Shown: piece by piece, positions 22,323-34,730 of the stretch
How positions within the stretch are numbered: the stretch's first letter is position 1
How the letters are laid out: the number at the start of each line of letters is the position of its first letter
Source: Mytilus trossulus
Taxonomy: Eukaryota > Mollusca > Bivalvia > Mytilida > Mytilidae
Reading direction: 5' to 3'
NCBI RefSeq assembly: GCF_036588685.1
Contig: NC_086377.1
Location: 67,958,283-68,022,282, forward strand
DNA length: 64,000 nt
Program-made: the position numbers and the translations under genes
The notes under the pieces: model-generated
The model's input: only the letters and a program-made list of their open reading frames with translations
Told to the model about the DNA's origin: nothing
Databases searched by the model: none

Positions 22323-25300
22323 ATTGTTTAATTGCATTTGGGTTCAATATTGTTTTTTGTAGAAATAGGAAGATGTGGTGTAGTTTGTTTTAGTAAAAAA
22401 AAATTTCGTTATTCTTACAAGTTTCATCCTTTTCCTAAACTGTTGATTTTTTCATCAACGTGTGATTTTCTTTATCAGTTATCTATTAGTAAAAATTCGA
22501 ACATAACGTCAATTTCTGGTATTTCTCGGAATTTTATTTTGTGACGTCATTTAAAAAGGCGACCGTATCTCATGACGTCATAAAGAAAGAGCACAAAAAT
22601 GATAATCTTATTTCTTTTCTTAGTTAATTAAAAAATGATATCAATCTTATCATTGCTGTTAATTACCAAAACTATAATCTGTAAATATAAAAGGCAGGAC
22701 AGGATTTACAAGAAGGCTTCTATTACAATAGATAATAGGGAGGTTGCCATTGTGCTCCAGGGATATGGTAAATAATATTTTCCTGACTATAACATCTATA
22801 AAAACTTTGAGCATTTTTTTTTTTTATAAAATGAAAGATTCAGATTAGTCCTTAGTTAACATATTTGCAACAAATAAGTTTGTATCTATTTTGCACTATT
22901 ACCGAACAAACTGCAATTAATATGTTCGAACAAAATAATGATAATTACTTTTTTTTCTCAACACTTGAAAATCAAGAAAAATGTTTTTACATGTGAAACT
23001 ATGTTATAGAGCATACGATGATTTACAATTTCTAGATGCCGATATTACGAACTTTCTCTTTAATTTATGAACGACAAAAATTAAAAATCACAACATTACT
23101 GTGAACTCCGAGGAATGTTTAAAACGGAAAGTCCCTTATTTAACATTTTATAATTTTATGTCTTTTTATGTGATATGGTGCATGTATAATTAAAATGTCA
23201 AAAAAAGTACATATATCCTATAAACCGTTCTTGTTTTCGGAATAAAGTCTTTTTATAATCAAATGAATAAATCAAAAGCCGAAAAACATAAAACGAATCG
23301 ATAACAACTTTTACATTCCTGACAAATACTGTCCACTTATAGATTGCCTTATGACTTATGTTGACGATTGTTCATTCGTTTTAGATGTTGTGTATAAATA
23401 TAGCGATATATGGAATAGTATATCATATATATATATTATAATCTGCATATCTGATTTCATGTGTTGTAGGCGACCATTCAAGATTGTCGTTTACCAAAAC
23501 AATCAGGATCATGTAAAGCAAGTTTTCTAAGATATTATTTCGATGTGTATTCAAAACAATGCAAAACATTTAGGTATGGTGGTTGTGGCGGCAATAGGAA
23601 CAATTTCAGGACTTTGAAGGAATGTCAAGAGAAATGTATGGCTAAACCAAGTAAGTATTATCGTTTGTCTATCATCCTTAAAATTTCAGCAAGCGAAATA
23701 TAGGTATGCTCCCTTCAATTATGACACATCATGATAGATCCCTCAATTAAATTTTGGAAAAACGGAATACAAAATTAGCAGAAATAAACAAATGTCAATT
23801 AAACATCAAACCAACTTCCATGAAAACAGTAGACTAACTTAATAAATAATCTTATTAAGATCAATTGTTTACTGTAAAATTCTGCCATTGTTGATCAACA
23901 CAAATTGAGAATGGAAATTTGGAATTCGCAAATACTCTCATCAAAGAAACCTGCATTGAATTTTTTGTAAATGCGCCACACGGGCCATTTCGTCTACAAA
24001 AGACGCTCAAACAGAAAAAGTTGAAAATGCCAAATAAAGAACGAAGTTGAAGAGCATTGAGAACAAAAAATTCCTAAACGTTATGTCAAATACAGCTATG
24101 GTAATCTATTCCTGGGGTAGAAAAGCATTAGTATTTCTGCATGTCAGAGTAAAGTACACAGTCAATTTATAATACGGCTATATCAATGATAATCCATGTT
24201 AACACAATAGTGGTAAACGTTTTTTCATTAGACCGTTGGTTTTTACTTTTTGGAACCCATTATAGCTTGCTGTACTTTGTGAGGCTGAAAGGCTCCCCCC
24301 CCCCCCCCCCCCCCGTTAAAGGCTTAACTTTGATCTGTAATGGTTTACATTTTATTAATTCTTACTAGGATGGAGAGTTGTCTCAATATCACTTACACTG
24401 TGTATCATGTTACATCACATCTTTTGTCTAGTATACATCACTTAATTTGTTACATATAAATTAATGCGATTTTTATGTTATAGAGTTCTGTCTTCTTTGT
24501 TGTGGACCTCCACCATGTTGTAATACATGTGATCGTAAGTAGAGATGTACTCAGCTTCATATTTTGTATACAATGTGTGCGATGAGTCAATTGTTAGTTT
24601 CGTTTATGAGTATTTTGTATTCATCACAACCAGTTATAAATAACGCATCATAGATACCAGGATTGAAATTTTACATTTGCAACAGACGCGAGATTGGTCT
24701 ACAATTAACTCATCACTGACGTTCGAATAAAAAAAGTAGAAAAAGTCAAATAAAGTAAGAAGCAGAAGAGCATAGAGTTTAAATCTAGGCTTATTTTTGT
24801 TAAAATATTTTTATATTAATAATATTTTCTTTTTGTATATGCGAAGGATCATTTTAGTTATATAAATTTTATTCCGCGAGCCTAAATATAGATTTTCCTA
24901 GGCAAAAACAATGACGGGGAGAAAATGACGTAATGCACATTTATTTTCTTGTTTTCGGTGTATTTTTTCTCTTCTTTTGTTTTTGATGTATTTCACTAGT
25001 AAACTTTCTTGAATATTTCAACTAGCGAAAACTAGCAACTGCAAAAGAAGATGATATATTTAGTATTAAAACAGTGACCAGTTTGATATGTATCATGAGC
25101 AACTGTTTTGTGAATTGTTTGCTTTTTTTAGATGTGGTAACCTAATCTCAACATTATTTTTGATAAATTCTCGATGCAAATACTATTTTTATATGGTTAC
25201 ACCAATGCGCACGTACACATGATTCTTGACCGTTGCAATTTTGTCCAATAAATTTACAAAATTCAAAATTATGAAAACCTAAAAGTAAGGAAGGTCACAA

Positions 25301-25615
25301 TAATCGTAATTTGAGGATTCACAAAACTAGCTGGTAGTTCTTGTAAGCGAATTTAGTCTACCGAAATGCATTTTTCAACTTATGTCTAGATTACAGTATA
25401 TACTTTTACGACTTTTCCACAGTTAAGGTAAACGTTCTTTTTAATCTGTTGAAGAATTCACGAAGCCTGGATTTTGTCCACTTGTACAACCGGGTTCTTT
25501 TGGTACTTGTGTTGAAGAATGCAGTGGTGACGAAGGTTGTCCGGGTGATAAAAAATGTTGTTCAAACGGTTGTGGACATGTCTGTGAAGCTCCAACTGGC
25601 GGAACCAAATCCTAA
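22126..25615 (+). CDS. secreted Kunitz + Cys-linker + WAP protease-inhibitor-type protein
   Basis: Exons: 22126-22173 (signal), 23470-23650 (Kunitz), 24484-24534 (linker) and 25455-25615 (WAP; stop TAA). Phases are 0,1,1; the product is 146 aa. The Kunitz domain has C22, C31, C47, C55, C68 and C72 with spacings 8-15-7-12-3. It has the FRYGGC and NNF motifs and a lysine (K32) at the P1 position, which in this family predicts trypsin-like targets. The 17-residue linker exon (77-93) is C-x2-CC-x4-CC-x2-C. The WAP domain has all eight cysteines (C101, C112, C116, C122, C128-C129, C133, C137). Kunitz and WAP domains together are typical of extracellular serine-protease inhibitors, including mollusc shell and mucus proteins. 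The last intron contains the left breakpoint (24850) of the segmental duplication, so only the WAP exon was copied (43213). Confidence 0.82.
23977..24060 (+). repeat. R3-type dispersed repeat
   Basis: 'atttcgtctacaaaagacgc' followed by 'aagttgaaaatgccaaataa' is a form of the short dispersed repeat R3. A related copy lies at about 24635-24770 ('gagattggtctacaattaac', 'tcatcactgacgttcg'). Both lie in introns of the Kunitz-WAP gene. Confidence 0.5.
24225..24400 (+). repeat. degenerate R1 with a 20-C run
   Basis: 'ttagaccgttggtttt', 'attatagcttgctgt' and 'ggatggagagttgtctca' mark R1. The 'ggctccgtg' region has become a run of 20 C (24295-24314). Confidence 0.65.
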
Positions 25616-26189
25616 ATAAATAATTAGTGTATGTATTATATTAATTTGATCTGCTCGTTATCAGAAAAAAAAATCACAAAAATGGAAAATTTGTTAGGAT
25701 ATGTTCAAAAAAAAAACCATCCTTATTACGTTTGGTAAACAACGCCTTGTTCTAATTAGCACATAATATATTTGACAAATGCGTACAAACTTGCTGTTAT
25801 TTTCATTATTGCCCTACTAAAATATATACATTTTAGATGCTTACATAAATTACTATTATATACTATTATGCAATCAACATATATTCATCCTGTCGCCGCG
25901 ATATAGCATGTTTGTGCCAATGAGGCTTAAAGCAACCAACGATCAATCAATATATTCATCCTGCAATTGTTTTTAAATTTATTAGATATGAAAATTTAAG
26001 GTATATACTTCAAGGTGAAGAAACGGGAACAGCCAAAGTTTTCTGAAAAAATTTTGTACGCTTCGACCTAAAACAAATTGAATTTTTTCAGATAATGTTT
26101 ACACATTCTAAAATTAGCACGGAGCATGGCATGTAGAAATTATTTCTCAATTCAGATTTTTAAATAAAACACGTTTGAATATTGTATCA
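25616..26189. other. intergenic after the WAP exon
   Basis: It holds the expected 3' UTR of the Kunitz-WAP gene. An AATAAA at 25615-25620 overlaps the stop codon and is the nearest polyadenylation-like hexamer. No exon was recognised. Confidence 0.5.
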
Positions 26190-26288
26190 AGCTGCCAAAT
26201 CGGAAAACACCACCTTACATTGTTGTTTGGGCATGGTCCTAATCGTCAATTGTGTCCTAGGCGATGTTGGTGTGTGCTGTCGATGAAG
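26190..26288 (+). pseudogene. dead lustrin-type cysteine-rich exon (unit I)
   Basis: The segment aligns with exon 2 of the intact lustrin-type gene at 60255-60388. Shared words include 'ctgcc.aatcgga', 'ggtcctaatcgtcaa' (ggttcaaatcgtcaa in the intact gene) and 'gtgtgctgtcgatgaag' (gtgtgttgcatgaag). About 35-40 bases of the middle are missing, the frame is broken, and no signal exon is seen upstream. The unit II copy is at 44014-44114. Confidence 0.65.
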
Positions 26289-26439
26289 TACTAACTAGTT
26301 ACTTAAATAATTAAATGATTTTAATAAAACGAGTGTTGTTTCTTCATCAGAAACAGAAAAGAATGAAGGTGGCTACCAACAGCAAACTTGACTTGGACAG
26401 TGCACAAATCACAAGTGACGGATTTATATTGGAATGTTC

Positions 26440-27075
26440 TGGCGAACCAACTGTGCCCCTCTTCTTTTTCGACTTCTTGATTAACTCTTATGAGACTGAT
26501 TTCATACTGGAACTTTATTTTCCGCTATATAGATGATGTAATCTCCATAAATAATAAAAAATTGGTGACTATGTTGAACGCATCTATCCCCTCGAACTAC
26601 ATATAATGTTTACAAACGATGCAGTTAAATCTGTCTCATACCTTGACTTACATCTGGAAATTGGCAATGAGGGTCGGTTGAGGTGTTTGGGCGTTTGATT
26701 TTGCCATTTGAATTTTCCTCGGAGTGCAGTATTTTTGTGATGTAACGGTTTTTTTAAAACATTTACGATAAAAGAATTGAATTAAGCTTCACAATTTTTT
26801 ACTTTCCATTTCTATGTAGCAAACTTTTAGCAGCGCCTGCTTACGGAATATATATCTTACAATTGATACGATATCCCCGTGCATTTGATTTCATATCAGG
26901 ATTTCCTTGATCCTGGCTTGCTGCTCACAAGAAATCTTTTAAACCGTGTGTTCCAAATGGTGGAAATCATTCCTTTGTAAATTTTACGGAAGCCATCACG
27001 AATTGTCTAACCATTATGGAATTTCCGTTTCACAGGTGATAGCTGATATCTTTCTTTTATCGTAACAACAATGCT
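26440..27075 (+). pseudogene. reverse-transcriptase relic (unit I)
   Basis: Broken pieces of one retroelement reverse transcriptase appear in order on the plus strand. First comes a C-A-P-L-L...S-Y-E...D-F-I stretch (about 26450-26510), then F-R-Y-I-D-D-V-I-S with the catalytic pair (about 26515-26545). A S-Y-L-D-L-H-L-E-I stretch (about 26635-26665) and a C-terminal F-Y-G-S-H-H-E region with Y-G-I-S-V-S-Q (about 26985-27050) follow. Several frameshifts and stops separate them. The family is probably Penelope-like or non-LTR; I cannot decide. The unit II copy is at 44290-44775. Confidence 0.65.
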
Positions 27076-27111
27076 GTTCACTTTTCACGAATATACCCTA
27101 CCAAACAGCAA

Positions 27112-27245
27112 GCTATTAAGGACTTCAAAATGACTAGTGTAAAACCATTCATAAAGTAAAACCAACGGACAAAATTACACAAAAACAAACGAGAAACGAA
27201 AAACACTCATGCACTAAATCAACAAACGACAATCACTGAACATCT
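27112..27245 (-). repeat. internal R1 fragment, reverse, within the retroelement tail
   Basis: 'gactagtgtaaaaccattca', 'aaaaccaacgg' and 'caaacgagaaacg' match R1 in reverse. The piece separates the reverse-transcriptase relic from its tail-like sequence at 27245-27330. The unit II copy is at about 44855-44970. Confidence 0.55.
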
Positions 27246-27814
27246 TTTTCCTCTTAGTCATGACGTCATCAGTTTATTTTCGATTTATGACTTTGAATGA
27301 CCCTCTGGTATTTTTCACCACTTTTTTCTAGCATATTCTCAACCTTCTACAGTGCATTTTGTTATATCCTAACCATAGTAAATTCAATCCGAATGTTTAT
27401 AGCCTTCAAAGCTTAAAAGACCTGTAAAGACTAGCACTGATAATTATAAAAAATGTATTATTAAACACTGGGTGATCATCCATTTTTGCATCAATGCAGC
27501 AATTTTCTAAAAAGAACTGTTATCTAAAGTGAACCTTATCTAGACTCGTCTACGAGGGAAAACAGTTTTAATAATCTCCTATTCACGCAATTGGTTCTAA
27601 CGCTCTAACATATTGATATATCAGTGACTTTAATGTCCGTCGTTTTGTACTTTAAAATCATAATAAAGTTGTGATAGAAGCATTTGGTTGGCTTAGATCG
27701 CATTGTAGCAAACACGATCGTCTGTTATAAACAATTGTACCAAATTCATAATCGGCCTAAATCAGATTATGCATTCGAACGTAAATGGAGACGATAACCA
27801 AAAAGTAAAGTCAC

Positions 27815-27905
27815 AAAATTACTGAACTCCGAGGAAAATGCAAAAGGGAAAGTCCCTAATCAAATGCCAAAACAAAAGCTCAAATTCATCAAACGAACGG
27901 ATAAA
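27815..27905 (+). repeat. dispersed repeat R4 ('gaactccgagg')
   Basis: 'tactgaactccgagg' is followed by 'gggaaagtccctaatcaaat' and 'tcatcaaacgaacgg'. Other copies lie at about 30028-30110 and 23096-23145, in reverse at about 9665-9712 and 20418-20460, and in unit II at about 45540-45630 and 47763-47845. It is non-coding. Confidence 0.6.
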
Positions 27906-28709
27906 TACTGTTATGTTTTTTGACTTGACACACACATTTCTTATGTAGAAATATGTGGATTAAACCTGGTTTTATAGTCAACATTACCTTCCATGATCCG
28001 ATGAGAGTTTAAGCGATTTCATATAACTTGTCATACATATTCTCTGACCACAATGGTCAGAGGTGAGGTAAACGACAAGCGATCAATCATTGTGAAGTTC
28101 CCTGTTAAATTGATTTTGATTCGCGTACGGTCACTTATTTTAAACATATCAGAAAAATAAATTAGTAAGTTTTATCAATTTTCAGACCATACCACAGCCG
28201 TTAGTTCTATTTTGATCTTGACATTTCTCTCACAGTTAACTCAGTTCAGTTCAGTATCTTTTTAAACATTCAAATTAAGATTTATTTGATCAGGTAAAAT
28301 ATCAACTCCTCATCAGGCATAGACAGACCACATTTGACTGCGAGCGAAGCATCTTAACTGAAATGTTTTGCTCTACAACTTGACTGAAAGGCTGAAAATA
28401 AGTGACTTTCCGATATGACGTTTCCTTGGAGTTCGGTATCTTTGTTATTTTACTTTATAAGAGCTATTCATATCAACATGTGTTTACTACATGTTGTTGA
28501 ACTTGAAATAGTATATTAACCCTTACGTAATTCAAAACTAAATGTGGTTACCCTATTTAATTTATGGTGGTGATGTTATTTGTCTAATTCATGTTTTATA
28601 TAAAATGTCATCAATCATGGCGTAAACAAACACGGATCTTAATGTCAATGTTGAAAACATCTTTCATGAATATTTAACACAAAGGCGTTAACATTATTTT
28701 ACCTGTCAA

Positions 28710-28716
28710 TATAAAG
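28710..28716 (+). promoter_or_regulatory. TATA box of the two-domain lustrin-type gene (unit I)
   Basis: TATAAAG lies 54 bp before the ATG and is preceded by ACCTGTCAA. The one-domain gene has ACCTGTG before its TATATAAAG (58568), so the promoters look related. In unit II the TATA is at 46432-46438. Confidence 0.6.
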
Positions 28717-28763
28717 ATAAGACGATCTCCCGTTTTTTTTTTTGTCTCACCATACGCATAATA

Positions 28764-30314
28764 ATGTGGCTAATTTGGATATTAATCGTTTGTGTTATTG
28801 GTAGCGTTAATTGTAATGGTAAGTCTTATGGGTCATAATATTACAGAATAATTCAGTTTATGAATACTCTAAAAATCAGCTTAACAATGTTAAATCTTCG
28901 CCGGGATTCAATCTTTGGTAGGCAACACTGCCTGTACTGTGTCCATTTCTCTTGAACTCTAGGCAACCTAGGCTTAACTTAATAATTCAGATTTCAGTGG
29001 ACTGGTGGTAACACACGACATGATATATAACGCATGCAGATGTAATTGATTGCAGATTAGCCAAATATCGATAGTGAAGAATCCTAAGATAAAGTTAAAG
29101 ATATATATAATGTTGGCACCCTTTTTATCTTGCTGTTCGGTGTAAGACCGTACTTTGGCCTACAATGATTTACTTTATAAATTGTGACTTAGCTGTTTTA
29201 TTGGATTGTTGTCATTCTCAATAAATGAAATTTATTATTGAAATCAAATATCTTAAAGGAGTCCGTCAAAAATAAATAACTTCTTGTTTATTCTTTCAAC
29301 AGTGTGTCAAAAAGGAAGACCAAACGGTCAGTGTGGACTAGGACCGGGTGGTGCATCTTGCCAATGGGGATATTATTGTCGGAACTCAGTGTGCTGCCAG
29401 ATTCGTAAGTAGTCAAAGGGAAGTTACTCGATACCAAACATTGTTTAGGGGATAGAGATTCAGTAGTAGTACCTGTGCATGTTTGATACTTGTTTGGTTT
29501 TATAAATATTTCGATATGAACGTCACTGATGAGTCTTATGTAGACGAAACTCGCGTCTGGCGTACTAAATTATAATCCTTGTATCTTTGATATTGATTAA
29601 GAATCTCTGTAACATATCTAGATACATATAATTGAACCAGCATCAGTGAGAATTGGACAGCTCACCCTCAGAGATTATGAAGAGAAGAAGGGGTTAATGA
29701 TTGACTAATTTTGTATTTGATAGCTTGTAAATATGGCGATCCGCACCCTACTCGTACCTGTGGAATGGTTGTCGGATCAAACAATTGTCCGTATGGAACT
29801 AGTTGTATTGGAGGACCTGCTGATGAATACTTTGCCTGTTGTCCAAATAGAAAAAGAGGTAGTCCAAAATTTTAGTCAACATTAAAGTTCGGGACATACA
29901 CATTTTGAAAATATCCGTCTCAATCCTATTTTTACCTTTGCAAAAAAGAAATGAACGTGAACGTCCCACTCAAGGATATAATTGCGTTCGAAACATCAAT
30001 TATTAGGATGTAAAAAGTTGAATCTCAAAAGTACTGAACTCCGAGGGAAATTCAAAATGGATAGTCCCCAATTAAATGATATCACATCAAATAAACGAAC
30101 AACAACTGTCATATTCCTAACTTGGAATAGACATTCTCAAATGTAAAAAATGGGAGATATATATAGTTTTACGCTTATATTTTGACATATTAGTGTGTAC
30201 ATGTTTAAGATGTTTTATAATATGCTAAACATCAAATTGCACTTTTAACATTATTTTGAATAAATTAATATAAACCTATAACAGTTGACGTAATTTTATT
30301 TCACAGCTGGCTAA
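28764..30314 (+). CDS. secreted two-domain lustrin-type cysteine-rich protein (unit I)
   Basis: Exons: 28764-28818 (signal), 29303-29404, 29724-29858 and 30307-30314 (stop TAA). All inner introns are phase 1; the product is 99 aa. Residues 1-18 (MWLIWILIVCVIGSVNCN) are the signal peptide. Exons 2 and 3 each encode one six-cysteine module of the form C-x2-G-x-P ... C-G ... C ... C ... CC: C20, C29, C38, C44, C49-C50 and C54, C65, C74, C80, C91-C92. This matches the lustrin cysteine-rich repeat (Pfam Lustrin_cystein family), known from abalone nacre protein and nematode Kunitz proteins. The tail N-R-K-R-A-G is basic. If the last donor (GTAGTC) is not used, the frame ends five codons later at TAG (29871-29873). 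The function is unproven; an extracellular matrix or defence role is an inference. Confidence 0.8.
29510..29590 (+). repeat. R3-type dispersed repeat in intron 2
   Basis: 'cgtcactgatgagtcttatg' + 'tagacgaaactcgcgtctgg' is the R3 consensus. The unit II copy (about 47258-47330) lost the first bases. Further R3 copies lie at 32325-32400 and 50055-50130. Confidence 0.6.
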
Positions 30315-30454
30315 TCCAACTCAATAATCGGCTACATTGGAATGTCAAAAGTGCATCATGATGTCAGAAGAAAAGAACAAGAATGCATGGTTGTTATAAT
30401 AGATTCGAAGAGCTTGTTAACTGACTGTTTTATATACAAAATGTATTATGTCTT

Positions 30455-30460
30455 AATAAA
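30455..30460 (+). terminator. polyadenylation signal of the lustrin-type gene (unit I)
   Basis: AATAAA lies 141 bp after the stop codon. The same hexamer is kept in unit II at 48187-48192. Confidence 0.6.
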
Positions 30461-31489
30461 GTATATTTTCAATTATGCACCTACCTGATAGCACTTGGTT
30501 ATATTTCCGTATAAATTTATGTAATGTAATTTATGGGGATTCATCTCCAAGAAGATAAGCATTACTCTTTAAGAAAAAAATGCTTTTTTACTTCTAGTGT
30601 TTAAATATTATGATGCATGGGTTCGAAGACAGTCTGTCAGCATGTATGTGTAATTTAACGCATATCACCAGCCCAGTAGTTAGCAATTCGGTGGACATGA
30701 ATAGCAATTATATGGTCATCTTTGTAAATCCACTGTTTGCAAACGTGTGCATTATTCAAAATACTAATGCTTATCTTATCCCAGGCATAAATTAATCGTA
30801 TTTAGCATAACGTTTTGGAATTTTTGGTTCTCAATGCTCTTCAATTTTGTACTTGTTTTGGCTTTCTCTAACTATTTTGATATAAGACACATTTAGGACA
30901 CGTTGTATACGCCTCAAGTTCATTCGACTGTTTATTTGACGTATGCGGGGCGTGTTTGTAACAAACACCCAATAACTTCACTTCCAAGAAACACCATAAG
31001 CACGAATAATCATCCGAGATACGACGGTGCCCCGTATCAAATACGTTCAAGGAACGTTTTTACTTCGTATGCATTTTTTTGTACATTAGACAAATGCTAG
31101 ACAAAATACAACTTGAACGCACGATATTATTATGTACGCTTCTCGTACACCATAAACACGTGTAAAGCTGGTTGTGCACACGATATTAATATGATTGGCA
31201 AGTTGAATGCGTCCAAAAGCACTAACGTCTTGGCAGCTTGTACTGTTTTGATCACGTCAGGCGTACGTTGGCGCTATACCTTGATATGTGACACAATGTA
31301 TAATGTAGACGAAACGCATGTCTAGCGTATTAAATAATAAGCTTGATACCTTTGAAAACTACTTACGTCATTAATCACAAATTGTTTTATGAAACGTTAG
31401 ATATGTATTGTAAAGTTTGATTGGTAATCAATTTGTGATAGAAAAGAGGTAATACAATTGAGAATGGAAACGAGAAAAGGAAATATATT
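30461..31489. other. intergenic, conserved between units only
   Basis: Short open frames here (60-70 aa) recur in unit II but collect amino-acid changes freely and have no recognised domain. A 'tgtagacgaaacgcatgtct' at 31305 marks an R3 copy. I see no gene. Confidence 0.5.
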
Positions 31490-33430
31490 GAAATTATAAA
31501 CACGAAAACAGACTTATGTATGAATGAGACAGGTATACTTTAATTCAAGGAAAACATATATGAAGAAACAAGAATACCTATGAACAGAGAAATTAGGTAA
31601 CATAATTATGTCCGAACAAGGATATATAACTGCGGGTGACCATAATGGTATATGCTTGGAATAATTAGGAAAAATATACTGACCGACTGACACTGATTTA
31701 ATGCAAACATGTAAACACATATCCCAAACACATATAATCCAATAGACAAATGAAGGAACAAGCAATGAGAGAGATGCACCGAAACAAATGGAAATACATA
31801 ATACATAGACAGACGCACATAAGTCAGTAAATAGCAAAACTCGCATGTTTACAAAAAGAATGAACTGAAACGTTCACAGCATTTTCAAGTGCACACTAAC
31901 TTTAGTTTGCATGTGTTTATTAAACTAAAAATCAGAATCGAATATGTTTTATTTTTTTATTTTGACGATAAATGTTTACTGTCCCTTGACAATCTGTTTT
32001 TAATTCATAACGATATATGTTCATCTTTTTGTTCAACCCGAGACAATGATAAAACTTACCATTAAACAACAATAAAATCAAAACAATAACGTAAACATTT
32101 GCATGTCACTTACGGTGTTGATGTATAATGTAATGTAATCCTGTATGAAATATGTCAGCACATAAAAGTTGTGGTTTCATAGAGGACATCCTGCAAGAAT
32201 ATGAATGTGTTGTCCACGAAAAGTATAAACCATAATGAATAATTTGCAAATGTGTTATTATTGTAGCAGTACTTTTAAATGCTCTCCAACTTCGTACTTT
32301 ATTTGGCCTTTTTCACTTTTTTAATTCGACCGTCACTGATGAGTCTTTTGAAGACGACACGCGTGTCTGGCATAAATAGAAAATTTCAACCTTGGTATCT
32401 ATGATGAGTTTTATATATGAACATTTGCATGAAACGCTAAACAGACAGTGCTATACATGCAGAATACAGACCCAGCAATGTATACCCTACACACGACAAA
32501 CGTTCATTTCGTCTACAAAATGATCATCAGTTACGCTCGAATAATTATAGAAGATCTAATCGAAGAATTCAAATACTATCGATATGCTCTTGAAAACCAC
32601 GTTTATTTCACATGTGAAGTTATAGGTTTTTATTTAACTGGGAAATCAATGTAATTCATTGCAACTAATGTAATAAAAATATTTAAAATCAAAATAAAGT
32701 AGACTTTGATCTACAATTGTTGACCTTTTACTTGTTTTGACTTTGATAGAAAATTGTCTCATTGGCACTCATACCACATTTTTTTATATCTATATACGTA
32801 CAAGAGATGACATAAAAATGTAAATTGTGTAATATCCTTACCATGAATTCATGTATTTTGAAAGTAGGGATTCTAAGATTCTTATGGTCGTCTTGGTTTG
32901 TTAGAATGCTGGACGCTAAATATTGACACTAGCGGCTAGATCAATATATGCATAATTTTATTACATCTACTCTCGCAATTTGTTTCGTTATCATTTTTTT
33001 CTATGTTCCATATTCACTAAATTGTTTCTATAACTTTACTTCATAGCATCACACATTATGTGAATAAAAACATTTCATATTCAGTAAAATATTTGTGAAA
33101 TTGCAATATGTTTGTAGGAAAGGGAGATAATCGTTTTTGGTTTCAAAGAGTCTTTATTCAAAAGAATAGTATTTTAGGTTATCTCCCCAAGGAAACTTAT
33201 CTGTTATCAATAGCATATTGTTATTTCACACATATTTTACTGAATATATGATGTATTATTTTAAATGATATATGATTTTTTTAAATATAAAATCCTTTTC
33301 GAAAGAAAAACTATATAAAAAACATTTTTTTAGCAATTCAAAATAAAACAGTTGACCTTTAGTATGGTAATGGCTATAATATAACTATACAGATTGATGG
33401 ACAGATTTAGTAACTACATCAGTACAGTGG
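31490..33430 (+). repeat. block X, copy 1 (older duplicated non-coding block)
   Basis: This block is matched closely at about 49220-51960 (unit II). It is also matched in diverged form at about 62610-63930, after the one-domain lustrin gene. Anchors are 'gaaaacagacttatgtatga', 'gacaatgataaaactta' and 'agcacataaaagttgtgg'. The 110-aa minus-strand open frame at 31514-31846 is frame-broken in unit II and absent in the third copy, so it is not a gene. Confidence 0.7.
32745..32797 (+). repeat. R1 tail fragment (unit I)
   Basis: 'aattgtctcattggcactca' + 'taccacattttttt'. The unit II copy is at about 50632-50685. Confidence 0.65.
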
Positions 33431-33789
33431 AGTTAAAGTCTTATAGGATTGTAAGTATGATTTATTTTGTCACGTAGCACTTTCACATTTTGACTGAAAA
33501 ATTTGTTCAAATTTTTGACCAATTGAACAATTTGGTTTAATAAAACAAATTGCAATTTGGTCAAAATTTTGAATGGGTTGCAATTGGTGGATGGCAACAC
33601 TATCAGTCAAGGTACTGTAATAGTTTTTCATTTACAATAAGAGTACATTATTAACATGCAATACAATGTAACTCGTTTCTTTAATACATCAATCAATTGT
33701 TAACACACATATTATTCATTACTAGTAATACTAACATCCTCATTTGAAATTAACATTTCTCTAATGTTTAACATATTGATATAATATTA

Positions 33790-33910
33790 AAATGATGTTA
33801 CTTTTCCAGTCTAGATATAGACCAGCTGGATAATCTCCTTAGTTGGAATTTAAAGATTCATCGTGCTGCAGGACAAAGACATGACATCATTATAGATGAT
33901 AAAACTCCTG
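33790..33910 (+). pseudogene. orphan last exon and 3' UTR of a lost lustrin-type gene (unit I)
   Basis: The sequence 'gaccag|ctggataatc' gives the same acceptor and A-G-stop ending (33826-33833) as the real last exon at 30307-30314. The following 'aaagattcatcgtgctg' matches 'caaagatgcatcgtgttg' after the one-domain gene's last exon and 'aaaagtgcatcatgatg' at 30348. No cysteine-rich exon precedes it. The unit II copy is at 52310-52400 (stop 52331-52333). Confidence 0.65.
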
Positions 33911-34429
33911 TTTAGTGACACTTTTATCGACAGAGATACACTGTAAATCCTTAGCTTTTATATTTCTATGCTTGGAAGTTTTCTATCGAAATAAACAGAA
34001 TGCAGCGCTTGATGTTCTTAGTTTGTTTTCCATGTAACATGTGAATTGGAATAAGATAAAAACGCGTGTAGTTGAGACTTGATAAGTGGGCACCCAAATG
34101 TTCATACTTGATAGTCAATGTGTCGTATTATATATTATATAAATTACACATAGTTGAGAGGGTGATAGAGAAGTTTCATACCCAGAGAAAACATTGTCAA
34201 TCGGGCTGCAGCTAATTGACAATTCTCTTCCGAGGGGAACCGTCATTGAAGAGCAACAACTCCAATAAGAAGGGGGTTTGCGATTTCGGCTTATTTGTAG
34301 ATCTTCTGTAGCTGATTAGTGTTTTCTAAATTAAGTTTCTATTAAAATATTTGAAATTTCCAGAGATAAGACAATTACAGTCGTCATTAAAAGGTAGAAA
34401 GCCAAATAAAGGGTTGAAAGAAAATACAT

Positions 34430-34730
34430 AATTATGTGGGAAGCTGAGATCAACTTATTTATCGTAAAGTGTTGTTTTCAACCGACCCTCATCGTCAATA
34501 ATTATTTCTAGATTTAAGTCAAGATATGAACCAGACTGTATCTGTTGTATCCTCTATCATCTCAAGACCTATGGGATAGATGCGTTCTATATAGTCATTT
34601 ATAAATGAATTATTATTTATAGAAATAATTAACCACTTAAAAAATGTGACAGTTCGTTGAGTTCCATATCACACCGTTATAATTCGAACAAACTACTTAT
34701 ACCGTATCAAACTTTAAACTTAACAAATAT
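34430..34730 (-). pseudogene. reverse-transcriptase relic, minus strand (unit I)
   Basis: The reverse strand encodes S-Y-L-D-L-N-L-E-I...D-E-G-R-L-K-T-T-L-Y-D-K around 34465-34535. This is the C-terminal side of the same reverse-transcriptase family as at 26440 and 55951. Stops follow directly. The unit II copy is at about 52915-53215. Confidence 0.6.

Noticed and set aside
31514..31846. 110-aa minus-strand open frame, also seen in unit II
   Set aside because: The unit II copy is frame-broken near 49432 and the diverged third copy of the block has no such frame. The sequence is duplicated, not conserved as protein.
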